Source: Pteria penguin
Taxonomy: Eukaryota > Mollusca > Bivalvia > Pterioida > Pteriidae
Length of the DNA stretch: 64,000 nucleotides
NCBI GenBank assembly: GCA_035048485.1
Contig: CM068584.1
Location: forward strand, 61,789,458-61,853,457
Direction: 5' to 3'
Shown here in pieces: positions 24,311 through 35,529 of this stretch (position 1 is its first letter; each line of letters starts with the position of its first letter). The position numbers and the translations under genes were made by a program. The notes under the pieces were generated by a model that was not told the DNA's origin, made no database searches, and saw only the letters and a list, made by a program, of their open reading frames with translations.

Positions 24311-24869
24311 GGTAATATTTAAAATTAGGTATTATTAGTACGTAAGGAATCAAAGGGCTTTCAGTTACTCAACCCCTTACCCTCCTCTCTCCAAACAAAC
24401 ATGATATACCAGCGAAAAAAGTATATGTTTAATATGCTAAATATATTCAGTTTGTTAGATATCGCGTTCGATTGATGAACACAATTCATTCTTTGAGAAT
24501 ATTTCATGTTTCGAAACTAAAATAAAACACACATTGCGTTATGGAGAGATGCCTTGCATGATTGAAAATGATCATTTGCCTGATATTAGGATGCTGGAAT
24601 TTGCGAAGCAAAGTGGTAAAAAAGTTTGGAATTCATATCTACACTATATGCTTAATGGAGACGATATCAGCAAAGATCCAGCGTTCGTGACCGCCCACGA
24701 CAAGGACGCCAACCTGTGACGTCACGTTGGCAAAGTACGTATATACTGCCGTCACATTTGACAAATCGATTTCTATCGGCTTGAATGACGACTAGAAGTA
24801 TCAGGGGATTAATATAAGTCCATAATGTAGGGAACAGATCAGAAGAGGCCAAGAATAAAGATTTAGTGG

Positions 24870-25210
24870 AAGTTCTGTTAACGGACGAGGAGTCCAGATT
24901 TTATCTCGGCAGCAGTGACGCTCGTGTTCGGGTCTAATGTCGTGCCGGAGAACGTTACATTGGCATCTACCATATTTATCGCCGCCAATTCGACGGAGAA
25001 ATTAAAATGAAATTACAAAACGTGGAAGAACCCCTTCAGTGATAGTGGAGTGACTATCTATTTCAGCTAAACGTAAATGTGCTATAGCGGGGATATCACC
25101 GGATTTATCGTCGATAGAACGTTTGGAATGAAATAGAACAGTATGGCCAACATCTTCCTCCCCAGCCGCAACATCTTACTTTAGACGCGTTGCCATGATC
25201 TATATTGAGT
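24870..25210 (+). pseudogene. decayed Tc1-type transposase fragment
   Basis: Translation around 24880-24975 gives LTDEESRFYLGSSDARVRV then, after a stop, CRAGERY. This is the first-aspartate block of Tc1-family transposases (usually TDESRF..DGRVRVWRR.GERY) with one inserted residue and a stop in place of the Trp. Further along, WNEIEQYGQHLPPQPQ is a remnant of the glutamate block. No terminal repeats seen. Non-functional. Confidence 0.55.
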
Positions 25211-25239
25211 ACATGGCGAAACATTCTCCAGGCATTTAT

Positions 25240-26930
25240 GTATAAAATGATACGTTTGTCGTAGGTGTTTAAATGCTTCGGTGCAAATGGCGGTCATACA
25301 CACGCTATTACCCCCCCCCCCCCCCCTATTTTCTTTTACTTTCAGTTGTTGTTCGTATCCAATATGATGGACATAATCCGTGATTTGATGTTTCGATTGA
25401 GAAACAATGCATTATATTGAATAGTATTATGCATAAGGTAACATAATATTTTGTAATAAACACAGTTTGTTCCGATAGTACATTAAAATGCACTCTGAAA
25501 TTTTTGTTTGTTTTGAATGTGAATACGCACTAACTGACATAGTTTAGAGAGGAAATGTTTTGAAGATTATAGATTTTTTTTTGACTTCCCGGTATGTACA
25601 CACTTTATTATGCAACCAATACACTAGCCACGTTTAGTTTACTTTGAAGATAGCCTTTCCATGTATCACATTAAATTAAAACTATTTACTTACGAATAAA
25701 TTTGATTGAAAGGATCGTTGACTAGGCTTTGGTCACCTTGACTCATTAGTTCATGGTGTGATCACCTTTGACAATTAAATTTTTTAAAGTGGTATCATTA
25801 GATAAAATACATTAGTGGCTAACAACTGTTGAATCTTTAGAAAGCAAAGAAAGGCAACTCCAATATTCAAATCACTATTGCAGAAGGAAATTTATTTTTT
25901 CCTTAGATTTATTTTTGAAAATGTACTACTTAATAATAAGATACTTTCGAAGCAGTAGAAGGACATTGTAGCACTGAAATTGTAATTGAAGAAAAAAGGA
26001 TGAGGGAGGCAATGAAATATGAAGGAAGAGAATATTGAATTATCATGATTACCTTGCACATTTTCTCAGGTTCTGGCAAAAAGAGAGGCTAGTTGATCTA
26101 TAAGTATGTTAGTGCAAGAGCATGGAAAATCTGTATAACAGCCCTAGGGACTAAAACAACTGTTTGTCAGTCACAATAAAGTTTCACCTCCGTTTAGTCA
26201 AAATTATATTTCTCAGGAAAAACAAAAGTTTTATGTTCTCTTTGGAACGTTCTTGAGCTCATACTCTCATGTTTGTTGGGAAATTGGCTATCCTCCGCTG
26301 GACACTGAACCCATAGAACTGATATTTGAAATAAAAAACTATTCCACTAAGACTATGCAAATTACCATGTTGTGATACTTAGTTGAGCGGATTCCCCCCA
26401 ACGTTTGGGGGGGGGGGTATAAATTCCTAGGAATGAAATTAACATCCACAGAGTGCGTGACCCACAAGGTAGTTTTCGAACAGTGTTTGTTACATACAGC
26501 GTCACTATCACGTACCTAGCCGATACATTGATTGGCTACGGAAAATAACGGCATCGGCGACTGAAACGTCATCAGATATTTCTAAGGGGATTGGACATTT
26601 TTTGTTTTCTTTTTACTTTTAATCCTCCACCCCCTCCCTCCCCCTTTATATTATTTTTTCTTCAAAAGACACAAAACATTATGTCAACATCATGACAGTT
26701 TTTTTATGAACAACAATTTTATGGATCTTGTTTAAGATACATGGTTAATGTCACAGTCGGATGTTAATATCACTCAACTTAGAGCATCACACGCTGCGTT
26801 AACATTACTTTTTGATGATTGAAACTCGTTGTTCTTCACACCAAGGTTTATGCATATATATGGTAAAATCATCTGCTTAGTGCTTTTCAAATGTTGTCCT
26901 ATACATGGGAATAGTGAGGCATTATTCAAC
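25240..26930. other. AT-rich stretch, no gene recognised
   Basis: Holds a C run (25311-25327), a fragment of the tandem unit at about 25725-25880 ('aaagaaaggcaactccaat') and a G run near 26406-26418. Nothing else. Confidence 0.45.
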
Positions 26931-26934
26931 TGCT

Positions 26935-27065
26935 AAGACTATAGAACGAGGCCTCAGCTTTCACTCCCAAAGGGCATGACATCGACGCCCCAACAGTGAG
27001 ACTCAAACTGGGGACCTCTTGATCACAACACTGAACTCATGATTAAGATTTAATTAGCCAGATGT
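26935..27065 (-). repeat. possible degenerate SINE
   Basis: Minus strand has an A-box-like start 'ctggctaattaaatc' and a B-box-like GTTTGAGTCTC near 27007-26997, followed by 'ctgaggcctcgttctat'. It resembles a tRNA-headed retroposon but there is no second copy here to confirm it. Confidence 0.3.
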
Positions 27066-27549
27066 TTGTTATACCGTATTTTGAGAATGTTTCGATAAAG
27101 AAAAAAACTTGTTCACTTAACACTGTATAAAGCATGATGCTCATTGATGCTATTGTCTTGTCCATGGGGTATTGGGATTTCAATTCTTCTTTTAATTATG
27201 TTAATAAAATTGTCCTTTTTAATACTTGGCTGGCCAAAATTCTTTACATTAGAAAAGTTATACTGAAGGGGCTGAGTAATCATTACTCCTCTTCTACAAA
27301 ACAGTTTACGAAATTTTCTTCAATTGCACCTTGTTACTATTAAGTGCATAGGTGTTTACTGAATTTTAACCCCCAAAAAGAAGAAAACGCTATAAATAAA
27401 TAATATGCTTCTAAAACAATAATTCTGGGATTGTGTGTGAAAAAAAAACGGTGAAAGGTATAATGGAGCCCTATTACATCGTTTATACAGAAACATTAAT
27501 GAAATGAAACATAGAGATCAGTGTGTTAAGACATAACATGGACCCTACT

Positions 27550-28240
27550 ACATGCCTTTCAACGACTTCCTTCCATGTCTCCACCTCCTTCTCTTCATAA
27601 CTGATTTACTTCTCTTTCACATTCGTATCAATGTATATTATAACTCTATTCTACAAAAGCGTGTTAAATGTAGGTAGCACAATAGCTTAATTGAATGGCT
27701 GAACGCGTAACCTGGGAGAGTTAATTTATCTTTTCGCAGCACTTGGTTTATACTTACGAAGCTTGCCTTAGATTAGTATACTTATTTTTACAATGTTATG
27801 TCAACAGAAACATTATTCTGTAGTTTATTCCTTCTGATGTACATAAACATATATTTTTCAGTTAATTAAGTTTTATGGTTAGGAGTTAGCTATTTTATTC
27901 GACACAGGCGGAAAGGACACTAAAAATACAAGTGTAAATCTTGCAACTCTCCGCTGAGAAACGACTAATTAATACTGAAAAAGGAAACAAATAATAAATA
28001 AATAAACAACAAAATGCATACAAAACCATTAAAACAGCTCCCCACTTTATTTTTTTATTTAAAAAAGGGGGGAGGGGGTTGCTATGCTTTCTTGTTATGC
28101 CTAAATCCACTCTTACGTGTAACTGCCTGTGTCTTCTTTCTATTTAAATGATACAAAGTATTTTTGAGATCTCATTACATTGAAATCCCAGTTTCCACCC
28201 TAAGAAGACACATTAGTCTATGAAAAAAATAGAATGCTTT
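27550..28240 (+). repeat. segmental duplicate of 23100-23900 (no SINE)
   Basis: Same block order as 23100-23900, diverged. The point where the other copy has the SINE reads straight through here. Confidence 0.5.
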
Positions 28241-29480
28241 GTATAATTTACTAGTTCCTATTATGACATGTCTTTATATCTCCAAGTCATTTTCCCTGAG
28301 GGCAAAGTCATTTTAATATGAGATTGTTCTGGCGTTAACATATTAAATAATATATGAACCTGGAAGGCGATGATAGAATATTGTTTACATAAAGTTCGTG
28401 ATGCAAAAATCTAGGTTGTGTTCATTTAGCCATGAACTTTAAAAAATAACATGATATCCAGATAAAGTCGAATTGTTGCTCTCTATGATACTTAGTATCT
28501 ATTCCCTGCAGGAAGAGCACTGGAACACTGGATAATATAAGAACGTTCCAATCCCCCTTTTTTACTACTTTTCCAAAGTCATTATCTTTGCGTTAATACC
28601 GTACGAAAAAAATGTATATCGTGTAGGCGTGTGTTTCCGGATCTGAACTATAATATATCAACAGTTACAGGTATCTGTTGTTTATACATACAAATGTTAA
28701 CATACGTTAATTCAAACTTTTCATATCATGAATCACAATCGTAAATGATGACCCCCCCCCCCCCACCCCCCCCCCCCCCCCCCCCCCCCCCCATTTTCAA
28801 TAAAAAAAAAAGAAAGAAAAAAAAAAAAGACTTCAACAAACTGATATCATTTCATATTAATTTATAGTTCAGTATATTAAATAATATCATATTAGTGTAA
28901 TCATTGTGCATAGATTGTATTTTGGCGCACAAGTTATCTGTATTTGTATAAGTGTATTAGTCCTGTATTGTCCTGTATACGTCATCAATACACGTGCTAG
29001 TATTTTTGTCATTGAATGGTTGAGTGAATACATGTGTGAGTGAATATATCACATTGACCAATGGACTGCATGTTTTAATTAGATCAAAATCCCACGGTAA
29101 CTGTCCGTTGTTTGCATCGAGATATACTAGTAAAAGATGGAGCTATGTAAATTGTATCGTTATGTCAAATCGCAATATTTCTAAAATATATCAGATTCCT
29201 GGCTCTTATCCTAATAATAAAACCAAATACAGAACCAAAACTCACAGAACATTGAGTAATTCTTTTATAGTAATGAGCTAGCGGTTATATTACTTTATAT
29301 TTCTATTTCAGAAGACTACATTTTTTTCCATTTCATTAGTAGAATGTCAAACCAAAGGTTCGTGATACTCATTCCCTTTAAGCTTTAGAGTACTCGAATC
29401 AGTGGTTGGAGACTGTAAAGATGCAAATGCTTTTAACTATTGCTGAAAGAAATAAATATACGATTAAAAGTAAGTTCTAA
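28241..29480. other. AT-rich stretch with long poly-C and poly-A
   Basis: A C tract at 28751-28793 (one A inside) runs into 'attttcaataaaaaaaaaag' and more A. No gene recognised. Confidence 0.5.
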
Positions 29481-29559
29481 TGTTGATGTTGATCTTACAA
29501 AGCGAAAACGTGTCATGACAGGTAAAACTAGAACTGTACTAACGGGACAAATACCCCCC

Positions 29560-30020
29560 GCGGCACCAAAATTCAAAATATGGCATAGACCAAGGACAAA
29601 ATACCAAGGTCACAAGGTCGGAAATGTTGGTATCGTCAGAAAAGTCTTGCCACAAGGCACATGTATAGTATGAAGGAACTATTTTTCAATAATGGCTATG
29701 AGTGACGTCCGATTTTTTTACGCAGGAAAAGGACGAGGATGTCCGAATGGTGTAGTATGAACAACCAGTCTCTTTTGGTTCAAAAGTTATAGCTAAGGTT
29801 AAAGTTTTTTACAAAGTAGGTCAAATGTCAAGGCTAAAGTCACAATGTCAAACATTTTGGAACCAAAAGAAAGGTCTTGCCACAAGGAGTATACATGTAT
29901 ATTATAAACACCCAGTCTCTTATGGTTCAAAAGTTATGGTCAAGGTTAAAGGTATCTGGACAGACAGATGGACGGACAAGGTGATTCCTACATACCCCCA
30001 AACTTCGTTTGCGGGGGGTG
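29560..30020 (+). repeat. dispersed repeat family R-B, two partial units
   Basis: Two rounds of 'gtcttgccacaagg' (29645, 29873), with 'ggttcaaaagttat' at about 29778 and 29927, then 'ggacagacagatggacgg' and a G-rich end '..ggggggtggggg'. Related to 14270-14475 and 63035-63545. Confidence 0.65.
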
Positions 30021-30124
30021 GGGGGTGGGGGGTTATACATATATATATATACCTTAATAGAAGGAGAGGGAAATGTGCTATTAGATATCATTACCATGAA
30101 TACCATTAAAAGAGTTTTCAACTC

Positions 30125-30803
30125 TTTTATTTTATCATGTAATAAAATAAGCAAACGTCTTATAAATAGACAATATGATATTGAGATCATCAAAAAGACT
30201 ATAGGTCTTGTATTTGGCCCCTCTACAGCCTTATGCAGACTTTTACTTGAACGTTGCACGCTGACTAACAGGGCGGTGGGGACTATATGACGGGCCTTGT
30301 CCAAACCTCTTTCAGAGGAGACATGGTCCTGAACCTCGTCCCCTCTGACTGTTAGTCGGGACTCCTACAGATCTAGGGTCTTAGCTCGCTTTCAGACTGG
30401 CAGAGCACGGTTTATCATGTTGATGTCGCATATATTTTTATACCATTATGTATTTTACAATACCTTACGTGTTTATATTTTTATGACCTCTCAATATGCG
30501 ATACCTGTTGACCCTTGTTCTTTACATGGAGGATTATTTATAAATTTTTAAATGTACGTCCTTTGATTGTTCTGCTGTTACGGTGAGTGGGAAGGTGGGC
30601 CCGTAAACCGGTTAACCACACCATTTGTTTGGCTTTTGTCAAATTAAATGACCGTCCTAAGTCGGTATCGTAATTGCACTACAATCAAATATTTTTGTAA
30701 TGTGATATATGTTCTAGTATATTATTTATATTCATTTATTGTTTAGCTCTATGGTGACTTCTGCCACATAACTGAGCCAGTAACTCCTCTTTTTACTTTC
30801 AAC
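30125..30803 (+). pseudogene. 5'-truncated copy of RT retroelement family R-T
   Basis: Matches 54002-54672 closely. It includes the frame TQYDIEIVKKTIGLVFGPST-like (here IIKKTIGLVFGPSTALCRLL) and ends at the common 3' end 'gtaactcctcttttt'. In this copy a TGA replaces the codon after VGTI that reads on in the 54-kb copy. Only the last coding stretch and the 3' UTR remain. Confidence 0.75.
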
Positions 30804-30978
30804 GACTCATCCCACCCCTCCTCCTAGCTAAACAATTATTATTCATAAGCGGGAATTCACTGCGTATGTTCAAAATTTTAAACGCCTGTTTGAGTTCTCA
30901 GTATATTAAATATTGCACTCCATTAACCACAGCACTTTTCTGGGAGTTTCGGGCCTCAGTCGTAGGTGTTTAGTAATC

Positions 30979-31083
<105 letters not shown>

Positions 31084-31132
31084 CATCGTAGAACATATAC
31101 ATTTTAAAGGTACATTATTCAATATATATATA

Positions 31133-31230
31133 CCAACCCCTCAAACATAGTGGCGCAATCCGGGAATCGAACCCGGGTCGTCCGCACCTCAAGCTAAGTG
31201 CCAACCAATACACCAAGTCTGCCCTCTATC
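31133..31230 (-). mobile_element. tRNA-derived SINE, family A, head only
   Basis: Minus-strand 'gggcagacttggtgtattgg' head and B box GGTTCGATTCC are intact, but it stops after 'ccactatgtttgagggg', lacking the 3' half. Truncated next to the (TA)n tract. Confidence 0.75.
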
Positions 31231-31650
31231 TAGACAAGCAATGCCAATCTATAATAAATCTTTTTAATGGTTCATAATCAACCAATCAGTCATAGAATTT
31301 TAATAGAGGTATAAAAATATTTTTTTATTATTATTTAATGAATGAAAACCAATACTTCATCAAGATATCATTTCATAACACAATGGGCATATGCTGAAAC
31401 AAAATATATATATTCTGTACAATCAACACCAGTCCCTGTATATGGTTATATTCCGTACAACTAACGCATGCACTGTTCTTGTGTAATATACATTTTTATT
31501 TATTCATTATATATTTATATATTTATTCATTATATATTTATATATTTAAAAAGCAAATTTATTACAAGTATTATACCCTATATATTTATATCAAACCCAT
31601 CATTGACAGCTGATCCCTATTTTAGAAATATTATAACATTATAAATGATA

Positions 31651-32057
31651 GTCCTTAAGTCGTCACCCCTGTCCTTAAATCGTCAGTTTTCTTTTTGACC
31701 TCTGTAGCGATATGTCGGGGGCGAGGTGATCCAATAAGCGCATTTTTATGTAAAAGATTCTATTGAGCATTTGCTTCACTCGTGATATACGTATGTCATG
31801 TCTTTGAATAACGGTAAATTGCATTCGCCCAAGAGAATATAGAACTTGAAAAGGCATCGCCCGTACGATGTCAAAGTGAAATTTAATATTCCTTGAAATA
31901 TCATGAATTCTTTACTATGATTTGTATGAAACAAAAATGTTATTTTATATAGAAACATGGAACATACTTACCTCTTTCAAAACACGTCGCCCTTTAACTT
32001 CTTTGAGTTCTCGTTTTTGAGAAATAACGCGAGATTTGAGAGTGACGACTTAGGGAC
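31651..32057. mobile_element. MITE with TA duplication and 16-bp inverted ends
   Basis: Left end GTCCTTAAGTCGTCAC and right end (reverse complement) GTCCCTAAGTCGTCAC match at 15 of 16 positions. They are bounded by TA at 31649-31650 and 32058-32059. A near copy of the end (GTCCTTAAATCGTCAG) follows just inside on the left, and a similar one lies just outside on the right. No transposase. Ends and TA duplication fit a Tc1/mariner-type MITE. Confidence 0.7.
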
Positions 32058-32159
32058 TATGACGACTTTAGGCACATTTACGTTACATGTATATTATTCT
32101 ACTTAATGTTCATAGCTCTCTGTTTGATGTAATGGTACAGGAAGTTACATGGAAGGTTA

Positions 32160-32284
32160 TTGTACTATCCTCTTACTCTCATTAAAAAGTTCCCCGCGAT
32201 GGGTTTTACTTAAGTGTTACTATACCTTTTTCCTAATGTTATGTGGCTGTAACACATTCTACACAGTGTTTGTTCACATTCATG

Positions 32285-32355
<71 letters not shown>

Positions 32356-32520
32356 CTGAATCATATTTTTTCAGGGCATTCACGGCGGATGCCGCTAGCC
32401 AAACAGGAGACGCTCTCTCCTCCCGGGCACCTGGTCTCACCTCTGAATTTCAAGGGACCGTGAATGTCCACTGTGGTATACGATTGTTAGTGCCATAGTC
32501 ATGTAATACCAGTTATTTTC
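32160..32520 (+). repeat. dispersed repeat family R-A, longest copy
   Basis: Runs from 'aaaaagttccccgcgatggg' through 'acttaagtgttactatacc', 'atgttatgtggctgt', 'cacattcatgtatata', a (TA)n block, 'gccgctagccaaacaggag', 'cgggcacctggtctcacctc' to 'gccatagtcatgtaatacc'. No reading frame of its own. Confidence 0.7.
32284..32353. repeat. (TA)n microsatellite inside R-A copy
   Basis: About 34 TA units with one GTA interruption. Confidence 0.97.
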
Positions 32521-32884
32521 GTATTTGACATTACTCGTGTAAAATCTTTTAATGAACTTCGTATTCTATGAGAATTGCTCCAATATCTATGTATATATGG
32601 ACGGGGATGTAGCGGAGACTGTCTTTATTGATTACAATGCAATCCGGGCAATTGTCATAATTTCTTCATTTTAAGCCCGAGCATGTTATTTACAATTAAG
32701 GGTTCTGCAACCGAATAAAATATAACAGGAAATTAACAACGAAGGTGTATACCGGTTTTATTCAACTGTTATACGAGTTATGCGCAAAGTGGGTTTTTTT
32801 TTCAATATCAGTCATTGCAGTAACGAGAACAACATAACACGTAAAACCCCTTTTTCTTTTTGGAAGCAAGTTTTGAACACTCTG

Positions 32885-33180
32885 AATTCCACGAAAAATT
32901 CATCATTGCTCTTGCTGACAAAGCAACTAACAATGTTACCTTCGTTTGCAAGACATATTGTTTCAAAAGTCTTATAGAAGAATATTGATTACACCCAGTA
33001 TCTGGAAAACAAACGTACACACTCACAAATGTATCTGTTCCTGAAATACTTGATAATCATAAATGTGTTCTCTGATCATTCGGAATTCTAACAGACGATG
33101 CTGACTTTGATTCATAAGATGTACAACAACCCTTACAAACATACGTTTATCACCGGGAATTTCCTAGGCTCTCCACCTCG
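32885..33180 (+). pseudogene. RT-element remnant, N-terminal part, plus strand
   Basis: Translation gives FHEKFIIALADKATNNVTFV then CKTYCFKSLIEEY, stop, SGKQTYTLTNVSVPEILDNH, stop, and in a shifted frame HKMYNNPYKHTFITGN. The last block resembles the 'LHK.PYK.RFI.GS' finger motif of RTs related to family R-T at 53600. Three stops and a frameshift make it dead. The following RT block is inverted (33301-33540). Confidence 0.55.
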
Positions 33181-33300
33181 CACCTTTCCTTCACCGCCAC
33201 GTGCATTCCGGAAAAAATGAAGAGGGGAATATCGGAGATTTAAATCCTCTGTACCTTCATTCTTGGAGCCTTCTCATTTACTTTTCAGAAATTCTTTATT

Positions 33301-33540
33301 TCATTTCAAAACATCATCGATGTATCTGTATTTACAGTTGAACCAAAATGCCAATTGTTTATTGCCTTTGGAGATCAGAGACTGTATGAATTCTGCTTCG
33401 TATGAGTAAGAAAAAAATGTCCGCCAGAAGAGGTGTGCAATTTGTACACATAGAAATACCAACAATATGCTGGAACACTTTACACCAAAACCCATAAAAC
33501 ATTATGTAAAAGAAATTTCTCTATACTTGACGCATTATAT
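33301..33540 (-). pseudogene. RT-element remnant, catalytic palm, minus strand
   Basis: The minus strand reads VFQHIVGISMCTNCTPLLAD then, after a frameshift, FSYSYEAEFIQSLISKGNKQ.. to CKYRYIDDVLK. 'GIxMxTNCxPLLAD' and the catalytic 'YIDD' are the substrate-binding and active-site motifs of reverse transcriptase. Together with the plus-strand block just left of it, it should lie on one strand. The two halves are in opposite orientation. Confidence 0.65.
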
Positions 33541-33866
33541 ATCTTATCTTTCGTACATTTTTTAATGTTACGTCAAAATTATCAATTTAGATGGTTTTGA
33601 GATACATGTTTTACACGCTAATGCAGATCTGTTTCCTCTAGTAAAGAATGTTTAGGTCTCGTCAACAACAATAATTGAACGATTCATTTTGGTAAGAAAC
33701 GCCGAGAGAATTTGTAATCCTTTATATTGTAATATGGTGTAGTGGAATTCAAGGTACAATAAACAAAAGATAATCAAAATTATAGCATATAAGTGACATA
33801 TTTGTCGGTGAGGATAACGGGATTCCACTCTAAATCCAACCATAAGGGTCAAGGAAATTGCAAATC

Positions 33867-34100
33867 ATGCATTTTTATATGTTTGAAATTCCTATATTAT
33901 GTTTTCGTTTAAATGCGAGTGTATGGAAAATGCCCGCATGACGTTTGTGTTATCATGTCCGATTCAGTTAGACATATGGTGTCAAAGAAATTCAGTGAAG
34001 TCGTGTGCTATACACTTAGGACTAGTGTATCATTGTGCGTAGTCATCCCCGGATACTTTTGTTTAATTTCGTAGGGTTCCTGTGTCTATCAATTTTAACG
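33867..34100 (+). pseudogene. pseudo-exon 1 of receptor-like gene 3
   Basis: Aligns along its length with exon 1 of gene 2 (18306-18561), including the donor at the same place (ACG|gtaaag). The frame is broken near the signal peptide. The Cys-rich part reads LSCPIQLDIWCQRNSVKSC and LVYHC, but has stops at the codons after LVYHCA and after DTFV, and the fourth Cys (EFC in gene 2) is lost. Upstream sequence (from about 33645) also matches 18115-18160, so the duplication included the 5' flank. Confidence 0.75.
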
Positions 34101-34426
34101 GTAAAGTTTTGTTCTATTGAATGCATCAAACGCCTTAAAGTGTTAGATAAACTAAATCAGACAGTAAAATTAAAAACATGAAGAGCCGAAGTAAAAGTTT
34201 TTTTGCATCTACCGTTCGATGACACAGACAAAAAGTAGATTTCCCGTGTCATGGTAGGCGTAGTAAAATAAGAGAACAATAATTGCGGTGAGATAATGTG
34301 TTGCAAAGTAGAAATGTCTTTGCAATAAGCCGGCCATATTCCTTCTCCATATACGTAAAATGATTTTGTATGTAAATATAAAACCGCTTAATGGAATATC
34401 TTTACCAGTATGCTTAACAGTATGCA

Positions 34427-34428
34427 AT

Positions 34429-34500
<72 letters not shown>
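34427..34500. repeat. (TAGA)n microsatellite
   Basis: About 18 tetranucleotide units without interruption, in the inferred intron 1 of gene 3. Confidence 0.97.
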
Positions 34501-34501
<1 letters not shown>

Positions 34502-34824
34502 AAATTACATATTGAGATACATAATAAAAGCTATATCATAGTGGTAAGAACAAATTGGTCGGCAAGAAATATTTGTGCTTTCATGCCACCTGATCTTGCG
34601 TTTTTCAGGTTCTTGCAGGAATCGCAATGGCCTACATTGCCGTTTTTGCTTTGTATAGAATTTTTTAACATCGCTTGATATATGAGCATTTTGAGTATAA
34701 ACTATATTTCTTGAATATTTTATACGGTAAATGTATAATTTATCATGTAAAAGACAATTCATCATATTTAAGATTACATACAATCATGTATTGCTTGACA
34801 TTCAATCTACATGCATATATTTAG

Positions 34825-34899
34825 GAAGGAAAACTTTCGGACCAAGGAATTCATCTAGCTATCCAATTCATCCATTTTCCAGAGATAAGTACATTTTAG
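34825..34899 (+). pseudogene. stalk exon of receptor-like gene 3 (open)
   Basis: 75 bases between 'atatttag' and 'gtaatt', phase 1 in and out, encoding RKTFGPRNSSSYPIHPFSRD then KYIL. It is Ser/Pro-rich, as expected for a membrane-proximal stalk. Open itself, but part of a gene whose first and last exons are broken. Confidence 0.45.
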
Positions 34900-35151
34900 G
34901 TAATTTCTTCTACCGTGAAATATAGAATCATCTTGAATATAGCGACAAAATAATAAAAAAACAATGTTGTAGACAATCAAGGCAAACCCTATGTTTCGAA
35001 CTTCTAAAATGGAAATCAAGAAGACTTATTATAGTAGTTTTCTCATAACGAGGTTATTTTAGAATAATAGTAATGTTTGCATTATTTCACACCTCCATGT
35101 CTGGTATGACTGAAACACAATCAAAACAAAGAAATGTATATTGCAATGTAG

Positions 35152-35221
35152 GTTTAATAGCAGGAATATGCATTCTGCTGGTATGTGGATCACTGACGGC
35201 ATCGGTGTATTACATACAAAA
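35152..35221 (+). pseudogene. transmembrane exon of receptor-like gene 3 (open)
   Basis: 70 bases, acceptor 'caatgtag', donor 'gtaagt', phases 1 and 2, encoding LIAGICILLVCGSLTASVYY then IQ. Same length, phases and layout as the gene 2 exon at 22037-22106. Included as pseudogene because of the neighbouring lesions. Confidence 0.65.
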
Positions 35222-35447
35222 GTAAGTAACTGTGGCTATGTTGTTGTCCGTTATTTGCTATGAATATTTTCTTACATGAAATGTATAGATGTGCTGGCTT
35301 TATAATACAATTTTCGAAGTACTTATACATTCTGTCCCTGAAAAGAGTTACAATAGATAATTGCATATTGATCAATATCGTTTTATTATAATTTTTTTAA
35401 TAAGGAAGACATGAAAGCGATTTTATATTTCATAAAAATAGTTTCAG

Positions 35448-35523
35448 GAAAGGAAAACTAAAAAAAGATGTGAATCGGTACTGTACTAGGAGTAATGTCA
35501 CTAGACAGGAAGAAAGCGTGTAG
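35448..35523 (+). pseudogene. truncated tail exon of receptor-like gene 3
   Basis: Acceptor 'gtttcag', then KGKLKKDVNRYCTRSNVTRQ, EESV and an early TAG at 35521. Against gene 2 (..QEERVYDEIEDV) a 10-base deletion right at the tyrosine codon removes YDEI and creates the stop. An AATAAA follows at about 35764. Confidence 0.65.
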
Positions 35524-35529
35524 AGGATA

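Noticed and set aside
34209..34427. Minus-strand frame with a hydrophobic C-terminal half
   Set aside because: Located in the inferred intron of pseudogene 3 with no splice sites or similarity to the family.
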